NCBI RefSeq assembly: GCF_019890675.1 | Contig: NZ_JAIOAA010000009.1 | Span: 62,001 to 126,000, forward strand | Direction of reading: 5' to 3' | DNA length: 64,000 nt | From: Micromonospora sp. PLK6-60 | GTDB lineage: Bacteria; Actinomycetota; Actinomycetes; Mycobacteriales; Micromonosporaceae | Shown here: one piece after another, positions 58,967-64,000 of the stretch | Layout: every line of letters begins with the position of its first letter | Position numbering within the stretch: the first letter of the stretch is position 1 | The notes under the pieces: generated by a model | Database searches by the model: none | Told to the model about the DNA's origin: nothing | Seen by the model: the letters and a program-made list of their open reading frames with translations, nothing else | Made by a program: the position numbers and the translations under genes

Positions 58967-61785
58967 TGCTGTCCCACGTGACCACGCCGCAAGATCTCGA
59001 CGACCGGCTCCGGGCGGTCCTGGCCGCGCTCGCCGCCGGCCCGGACCGGCGGGACCCGGACGAGCCGGTGACCGGCACGGCCCCGCTGACCGGGCGGCAG
59101 CTGCTGGAGCTCTTCGACGCCCAGGTCACCAGCCGCCAGCTGGACCTGGCCGGGCGCTGGCTGCGCAGCTTCGGTGAGGGCTTCTACACCATCGGCTCCG
59201 CCGGTCACGAGGGCAACGCGGCGGTGGCCGCCGCGTTGCGGCCCACCGACCCCGCGCTGCTGCACTACCGCTCCGGCGCGTTCTACTGCCTGCGCGCGGC
59301 GCAGGCGGCCGGCCGGTGGCCCGCAGCCGGCCCGGGGGACGCGGCGTCGTCGGCGAACCGCCCCGACGATCCCTCGGGACGGCCGGTCGACGTCGACCCC
59401 GCCGGCTGGCGGACCGACGCCGGGCCGCCCGCCTCGCCGGCCGACCTGCCCGGCGACGGGCCGACCCACCCGGCCGGCGCTGATCGGGCCGGCGCCGACC
59501 CGACCGCCGCAGAGCCGGCCGTTGCCGATCAGGCCGCCGCCGATCGGTCCGCCGCCGACCCGACCGCCGCCGACCCGGCCGCTGCCGACCGGGCCGTTGC
59601 CGATCGGGCCGCCGCGGAGCAGGCCGTCAGCGAGACCGGCGACCCGGCCGGCGCGGGCGTCGGCGCGTCGGCGACCGGGAAACCGCGGTTCGCGCCGCCC
59701 GGTGTCGCGATCGCCGTCGACGCCACCGGCGAGGCGGTGATCGAGGCCGGCCCGTCGCCGGAGGTACCCGCCGACGTGGTCGCCGGGCCGGAGCCGCCCG
59801 GGGACGTGGCGGACGCGTACACCGAGGCGGCCCGGGACGTGCTGCGCGGCCTGGTCGCCTCGGCCCGGGAGCCGATCGCCGGTGGGCGGCACAAGGTCTT
59901 CGGCCGGGCCGATCTGGCGGTCGTCCCGACCACCTCCACCATCGCCTCGCATCTGCCCCGGGCCGTCGGGATGGGGCTGGCGCTGGAGCGGCTGCGCCGG
60001 CTGGACGGCGCCGGGCGGCGCGGCGCGGCGGAGGGCGAGGCCGGCCCCGACGACGCCACCCGCCCGCCCTGGCCGCCCGACGCGATCGTGGTCTGCTCGT
60101 TCGGGGACGCCTCGGTCAACCACGCCAGCGCCACCGCCGCGCTCAACACCGCCGGCTGGTACGACCACACCGGGCTGCGCATCCCGGTGCTGTTCGTGTG
60201 CGAGGACAACGGCCTCGGCATCAGCGTCCGGTCCCCGGAGGGCTGGGTGGCGACGGCGCTGCGGTCGAAGCCGGGGATCCGCTACTTCGCCGCGGACGGC
60301 ACCGACCCGGTCGAGGCGTACGCGGGGGCGGCCGAGGCGGCGGCCTGGGTGCGCCGGCACCGGCGGCCGGCGGTGCTGCACCTGAGCACGGTACGGCTGA
60401 TGGGGCACGCCGGGGCCGACGTGGAGAGCGCGTACCGCAGCGCCGACGAGATCGCCGGTGACCTGGCCCGTGACCCGCTGCTCGCCACCGCGCGGCTGCT
60501 GGTCGCCGCCGGGGTCGCCACCGGCGAGGAACTGCTGGGCCGGTACGACGCGCGGGGCTGGCAGGTGCGCCGGGTCGCCGAGGAGGTGCTCGGCGAGCCG
60601 AAGCTGGCCGCCGCGGCGGACGTGGTCGCCCCGCTGGCGCCCCGCCGGCCGGCCCGGGTGTCCCGGGCGGTGGCCGACGCGGCGACCCGGGCCGCCGGCC
60701 CGCGCGCCGCCGCGCGGGCCGAGGCGTTCGGGGGCAAGCCGCCCGAGCTGGCCGGCCCGCTCACCCTGGCGCAGAGCATCAACGCCGCGCTCGCCGACGC
60801 GATGCTCGACCACCCCCGGCTGGCCGTCTTCGGCGAGGACGTGGCCGCCAAGGGCGGGGTGTACGGGGTGACGAAGGGGCTGCGGGACCGGTTCGGGCCG
60901 GCCCGGGTCTTCGACACGCTGCTCGACGAGACGTCGATCCTCGGGCTCGGGCTGGGCGCCGGGCTGGCCGGGTTACTGCCGGTGCCGGAGATCCAGTACC
61001 TGGCGTACCTGCACAACGCCGAGGATCAGCTGCGCGGCGAGGCGGCCAGCATGCAGTTCTTCTCGCAGGGCGCGTTCCGCAACCCGATGGTGGTGCGGGT
61101 GGCCGGGCTGGCGTACCAGGAGGGGTTCGGCGGGCACTTCCACAACGACAACTCGGTGGCCGTACTCCGGGACGTGCCCGGCCTGGTGATCGCGGTGCCG
61201 GCGCGGCCGGACGACGCCGCGCCGCTGCTGCGGACCTGCCTGGCCAGCGCGGCGGTGGACGGCAGCGTCTGCGTCTTCCTGGAGCCGATCGCGCTCTATC
61301 ACACCCGCGACCTGTACACGGCGGGCGACGAGGAGTGGCTCGCCGGGTACGCCGAACCGGGCGCCTGGGCGAGCGGGCACGTGCCGGTCGGCCGGGCCCG
61401 GGTGTACGGCGTCGGTTCGGCCGAGGACGTCACCATCATCACCTTCGGTAACGGGGTGCCGATGTCGCTGCGGGCGGCGGCCACCCTCGCCGACGAGGGG
61501 GTGGGCACCCGGGTGGTGGACCTGCGCTGGCTCGCCCCGCTGCCGGTGGCGGACGTCATCCGGGAGGCCACCGCGACCGGCCGGGTGCTGGTGGTGGACG
61601 AGACGCGCCGCTCCGGCGGGGTCGGCGAGGGGATCATCGCGGCCCTGGTCGACGCCGGATATGTGGGGGCGGTGAGGAGAGTGGCCGCAGTTGACTCGTT
61701 TGTACCATTAGGTCCGGCGGCGCGTCAGGTTCTGGTCTCCGAGGATGCCATTACCCAGGGTGCCCGTACGCTGCTGGCACGGTAA
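58966..61785 (+). CDS. Fused E1 alpha-beta 2-oxoacid dehydrogenase with low-complexity insert
   Basis: 939 residues. The alpha part has RSFGEGFYTIGSAGHEGNAAVAAAL, then after an insert SFGDASVNHASATAALNTAG with N415 of CEDNG (thiamine diphosphate site). The beta part from about residue 595 has VFGEDVAAKGGVYGVTKGL, FDTLLDETSILGLGLGAGL and VEVD-type ends. Residues 118-282 are an insert, with ADxAAADxA-type five-residue repeats at about 171-221. E1 enzymes decarboxylate 2-oxoacids for a lipoyl E2 that is not encoded here. Substrate (branched-chain, acetoin or other) is open. Confidence 0.88.
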   Translation: MLSHVTTPQDLDDRLRAVLAALAAGPDRRDPDEPVTGTAPLTGRQLLELFDAQVTSRQLDLAGRWLRSFGEGFYTIGSAGHEGNAAVAAALRPTDPALLHYRSGAFYCLRAAQAAGRWPAAGPGDAASSANRPDDPSGRPVDVDPAGWRTDAGPPASPADLPGDGPTHPAGADRAGADPTAAEPAVADQAAADRSAADPTAADPAAADRAVADRAAAEQAVSETGDPAGAGVGASATGKPRFAPPGVAIAVDATGEAVIEAGPSPEVPADVVAGPEPPGDVADAYTEAARDVLRGLVASAREPIAGGRHKVFGRADLAVVPTTSTIASHLPRAVGMGLALERLRRLDGAGRRGAAEGEAGPDDATRPPWPPDAIVVCSFGDASVNHASATAALNTAGWYDHTGLRIPVLFVCEDNGLGISVRSPEGWVATALRSKPGIRYFAADGTDPVEAYAGAAEAAAWVRRHRRPAVLHLSTVRLMGHAGADVESAYRSADEIAGDLARDPLLATARLLVAAGVATGEELLGRYDARGWQVRRVAEEVLGEPKLAAAADVVAPLAPRRPARVSRAVADAATRAAGPRAAARAEAFGGKPPELAGPLTLAQSINAALADAMLDHPRLAVFGEDVAAKGGVYGVTKGLRDRFGPARVFDTLLDETSILGLGLGAGLAGLLPVPEIQYLAYLHNAEDQLRGEAASMQFFSQGAFRNPMVVRVAGLAYQEGFGGHFHNDNSVAVLRDVPGLVIAVPARPDDAAPLLRTCLASAAVDGSVCVFLEPIALYHTRDLYTAGDEEWLAGYAEPGAWASGHVPVGRARVYGVGSAEDVTIITFGNGVPMSLRAAATLADEGVGTRVVDLRWLAPLPVADVIREATATGRVLVVDETRRSGGVGEGIIAALVDAGYVGAVRRVAAVDSFVPLGPAARQVLVSEDAITQGARTLLAR

Positions 61786-61898
61786 ATTCCGTTCCACCCG
61801 GTGCGCCACTTGCGCGGGGCGGGTTTGGTGTGTGGACTTTGCCTGACGGCGTCGGTGGCGACGCCGCGAGCAGGGACGAGATGAGGAGGCACGCGACA

Positions 61899-62336
61899 GT
61901 GAGCGCGACCGCTGGTCAGGCCGCCGACGGGGTACGCAGCCTGGCGGACCGGTTCGGGATCGAGCCGGGGATGGTCGTCATGGAGATGGGGTACGACGAC
62001 GACGTCGACCAGGATCTCCGCGACGCCCTGACCGACCGCTGTGGAGAACTTGTCGACGAGGACACCGACGAGGTGGTCGACGCGGTGCTGGTGTGGCACC
62101 GGGATGGCGACGGTGACCTGTTCGAGGTGCTCGTCGACGCCCTCGGCCCGCTGGCCGACGCCGGTGTGGTGTGGCTCCTGACGCCCAAGGCCGGGCGGGA
62201 CGGGCACGTCGAGCCGAGTGAGATCGCCGAGTCCGCGCAGACCGCCGGCCTCCAGCAGACCTCCACCGTCAACGCCGGTCGGGACTGGAGCGGCGCCCGT
62301 CTCGTGCTACGCCGAGGCTCCAAGGGCCGTAAGTGA
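61899..62336 (+). CDS. DUF3052 family protein
   Basis: 145 residues from GTG 61899 with GAGGAGG ten bases upstream; an in-frame ATG at 61881 gives a less typical start. The signatures are MEMGYDDDVDQDLRDAL, VDEDTDEVVDAVLVWHRDGDGDLFEVLVDAL and GVVWLLTPKAGRDGHVEPSEI. This actinobacterial family has no proven role that I know of. A terminator hairpin follows. Confidence 0.92.
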   Translation: MSATAGQAADGVRSLADRFGIEPGMVVMEMGYDDDVDQDLRDALTDRCGELVDEDTDEVVDAVLVWHRDGDGDLFEVLVDALGPLADAGVVWLLTPKAGRDGHVEPSEIAESAQTAGLQQTSTVNAGRDWSGARLVLRRGSKGRK

Positions 62337-62365
62337 CGCGGCGGGTCCAGCCCGGTCCCGCCGCG
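62337..62365 (+). terminator. Terminator hairpin after the DUF3052 gene
   Basis: cgcggcggg (62337-62345) and cccgccgcg (62357-62365) form an exact 9-bp stem directly after the stop codon. Confidence 0.7.
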
Positions 62366-62416
62366 CCAGGTGTGGCAGGCTGAGCCCGTCCCAGAGGTGA
62401 CCCGAGGAGTTCCCGG

Positions 62417-62884
62417 ATGCCCATCGAGGTAGGCGCCGAGGCGCCGGACTTTGTGCTGAAGGACCAGAACAACCAGGAGGTCCGGCTCTCCGACCACCGC
62501 GGCCGGCGGGCCGTGCTGCTGGTCTTCTACCCGCTGGCGTTCACCGGCATCTGCCAGGGCGAGCTGTCCGAGCTGCGGGACAACCTCGACGAGTACGTCA
62601 ACGACGACGTCCAGGTGCTGACGGTCAGCGTCGACTCGGTCTACGCCCACAAGATCTGGGCCGACCGGGAGGGCTACCAGTTCCCGCTGCTTGCCGACTT
62701 CTGGCCGCACGGCGCGGTCGCCCAGGCGTACGGCGTCTTCAACGACGTCGCCGGCATCGCCAACCGGGGCACCTTCGTGATCGACAAGGCCGGCGTGGTC
62801 CGGTTCGCCGAGATGAACATGCCGGGCGAGGCGCGGGACCAGGCGGGCTGGCGCAAGGCCCTCACCGCGACCGTGGCCGCCTGA
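62417..62884 (+). CDS. 1-Cys peroxiredoxin (AhpE-like)
   Basis: 155 residues. The peroxidatic site is P39-x3-T43-x2-C46 in YPLAFTGICQGEL; it is the only cysteine, so recycling needs an external thiol such as mycothiol or mycoredoxin. NMPGEARDQAGWRKAL is the typical C-terminal part. It reduces hydroperoxides in the cytoplasm. GAGGAG precedes the ATG. Confidence 0.94.
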   Translation: MPIEVGAEAPDFVLKDQNNQEVRLSDHRGRRAVLLVFYPLAFTGICQGELSELRDNLDEYVNDDVQVLTVSVDSVYAHKIWADREGYQFPLLADFWPHGAVAQAYGVFNDVAGIANRGTFVIDKAGVVRFAEMNMPGEARDQAGWRKALTATVAA

Positions 62885-62965
62885 CCGACACCGGGCACAC
62901 CGTTCGACCGGGCCGGAGGGCGACAGGTAAGCTAGCCTCCCTCCGGCCCGCCGTACGGGCGTTCC

Positions 62966-63037
62966 GGGCGCGTAGCTCAGTGGGAGAGCACTCGCCTTAC
63001 AAGCGAGGGGTCGCAGGTTCGAAACCTGCCGCGCCCA
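62966..63037 (+). tRNA. tRNA-Val (anticodon TAC)
   Basis: All four stems close: acceptor gggcgcg/cgcgccc, a D arm from tagctcag to gagca, anticodon stem ctcgc/gcgag with loop cttacaa (anticodon TAC), and T arm gcagg-ttcgaaa-cctgc. The discriminator base is A and CCA is not encoded. Confidence 0.97.
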
Positions 63038-63131
63038 CCCTTCATCACTTCGAAGAGGTCCCGCTGTCGCCTGGCGTGACATCGAGCCTGCCACCTGACC
63101 TGCACGCGAGCCGACCGGGCGCAACGCGAAT

Positions 63132-63172
63132 ATGGTTGTGCGCTCGAACCATCTGGTTGTACCGTCGAACCA
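63132..63172. promoter_or_regulatory. Paired MarR-type operators overlapping the start codon
   Basis: Two related palindromes: atggttgtgcgctcgaacca (63132-63151) and tggttgtaccgtcgaacca (63154-63172), 22 bases apart (two helical turns). Each has arms tggtt/aacca. The second touches the ATG of the MarR gene, fitting autorepression. Confidence 0.75.
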
Positions 63173-63609
63173 TGCAGGACGGCGAGGTGGACACGGCGCA
63201 GAAGGCCCTGATGCGGTTCATCCGCAACTTCGGCCTCCATCAGCCCGACCGCACGCCGTGTGGGCAGCCGCTGCCTGTCTCCGAGGCACACGCCATGGTG
63301 GAGATCGCCGGAGCGGGGCGGATCCGTCAGGTGGAGTTGGCACGCCGGCTGCGGTTGGAGAAGAGCACCGTCAGTCGCCTGACCGCCAACCTGGTGGGCC
63401 GCGGGTGGGTGGACCGGGAGGCCGCCGCCGGTGACGGTCGCGGCGTGCTGCTCGTACTCACCGATGCCGGAGCCGCTGCGGCGGCTCGGCTTGCCGACGC
63501 GCGCCGCGACCGACTCACCGCCCTACTCGATCGCATCCCCGGCGAGCAGCGCTCCGCGGTGGTGCGCGCGCTACAGACCCTTGCGGAGGCCGCTGATGGA
63601 CCGTCCTGA
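63172..63609 (+). CDS. MarR-family transcriptional regulator
   Basis: 145 residues. The winged helix is RIRQVELARRLRLEKSTVSRLTANLVGRGWVDREAAAGDGRGVLLVLTDAG. No ribosome-binding site precedes the ATG, so the message may be leaderless. It overlaps the following lipoprotein gene by 14 bases. The two upstream palindromes suggest that it represses itself. Confidence 0.87.
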   Translation: MQDGEVDTAQKALMRFIRNFGLHQPDRTPCGQPLPVSEAHAMVEIAGAGRIRQVELARRLRLEKSTVSRLTANLVGRGWVDREAAAGDGRGVLLVLTDAGAAAAARLADARRDRLTALLDRIPGEQRSAVVRALQTLAEAADGPS

Positions 63610-64000
63610 CCGCCCCTACGCTCGTAGGGGGACCGTGCTGCTGGTGGTGGCGACCGCCGTCGCGGCGCTGAGTGCTGGCTGCTCCGGTGGCTCGTCGACA
63701 CCGACGCCGGCTTCGTCCAGCCGCCAGGTGGAGGTGGCCGAGCGGGGTGCGTCCGTCATGCCGTTCGACCTGGACCGCACCACACACCAGTTCACCAAGA
63801 CCGACGGCGGTGGCGTGCAGACGGTCGTCGCCGACGACCCGCAGGACACCACCCAGATGAGCCTCATCCGGCAACACCTGACCGAAGAGGTTGACCGCTT
63901 CCGGCGCGGCGACTTCACCGATCCCGGCCGTATCCACGGCCAGAAGATGCCCGGCCTGGAAGCGCTTCGCGGTCACGGCGGGCGGATCACGATCGACTAC
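63596..64000 (+). CDS. Lipoprotein of a family often mislabelled aspartate carbamoyltransferase (3' truncated)
   Basis: The frame runs off the right edge after 135 codons. A lipobox LSAGC is near residue 28. The region VEVAERGASVMPFDLDRTTH and VVADDPQDTTQMSLIRQHLTEE, then GRIHGQKMPGLEAL, matches a secreted actinobacterial protein that databases often call aspartate carbamoyltransferase although it has none of that enzyme's motifs. The true function is unknown. It overlaps the MarR gene and is probably controlled by it. Confidence 0.8.
   Translation, partial: MDRPDRPYARRGTVLLVVATAVAALSAGCSGGSSTPTPASSSRQVEVAERGASVMPFDLDRTTHQFTKTDGGGVQTVVADDPQDTTQMSLIRQHLTEEVDRFRRGDFTDPGRIHGQKMPGLEALRGHGGRITIDY

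Overview
The window is about 64 kb of very GC-rich DNA with strong G/C bias at third codon positions, many GTG starts, ATGA/GTGA start-stop overlaps and many short intergenic repeats. Gene content fits an actinomycete of the Micromonosporaceae, most likely Micromonospora or a close relative: a FasR-fabD-fabH-acpP-fabF fatty-acid operon, a homodimeric aceE, DUF3145 and DUF3052 proteins, a large LuxR-family ATPase regulator, a GH74-CBM2 xyloglucanase and a c-di-AMP riboswitch in front of a cell-wall peptidase. The genus call is inference; no rRNA is present.

Layout. 1-2.8 kb: end of a NuoF-like flavoprotein, a TlpA-like thioredoxin lipoprotein and a CcdA-like protein (electron transfer and thiol redox). 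3.1-8.4 kb, minus strand: serS, a MerR-sliding-clamp fusion, a saccharopine-dehydrogenase-like reductase, a zinc alcohol dehydrogenase and a small protein. 8.6-12.4 kb: a LAL-type regulator, then DsbA-like and BON-domain proteins. 12.5-15.5 kb: secreted xyloglucanase behind a CebR-like operator. 15.5-22.9 kb: a membrane protein, STAS antagonist, SRPBCC protein, riboswitch-controlled peptidase, HelD-like helicase, hydrolase and carbonic anhydrase. 22.9-23.9 kb: a gene-free block of tandem and inverted repeats. 23.9-26.9 kb: small hypothetical protein, DUF3145, GH3 lipoprotein. 26.9-33.3 kb: two near-twin polytopic membrane proteins flanking a polyprenol-type GT2, then a methyltransferase; this looks like an envelope glycosylation locus.

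33.8-40.3 kb, minus strand: the fatty-acid operon. Transcription runs fasR, fabD, fabH, acpP, fabF, then an acyl-CoA carboxyltransferase. FabD carries an extra C-terminal hammerhead-like domain with no lysine. 40.5-46 kb: two uncharacterised proteins, CopC, and an overlapping ABC ATPase-permease-histidine kinase-response regulator operon. 46-50.2 kb, minus strand: GH1 glucosidase, MFS transporter, gltX. 50.4-52 kb: SRPBCC protein and metallo-beta-lactamase-fold hydrolase, then repeats. 52.4-55.1 kb: aceE. 55.3-58.4 kb: small proteins, AraC regulator and divergent DHA2-type MFS pump. 58.4-61.8 kb: MarR regulator translationally coupled to a fused E1 alpha-beta ketoacid dehydrogenase with a long low-complexity insert. 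61.9-64 kb: DUF3052, 1-Cys peroxiredoxin, tRNA-Val, a MarR regulator with paired operators, and a truncated lipoprotein.

The points most worth a second look are the mosaic twin membrane proteins (a 216-bp stretch identical between otherwise diverged genes), a 59-60 bp repeat that supplies the last codons and stop of an AraC gene, the FabD fusion, the MerR-clamp fusion, and the repeat block at 22.9-23.9 kb.
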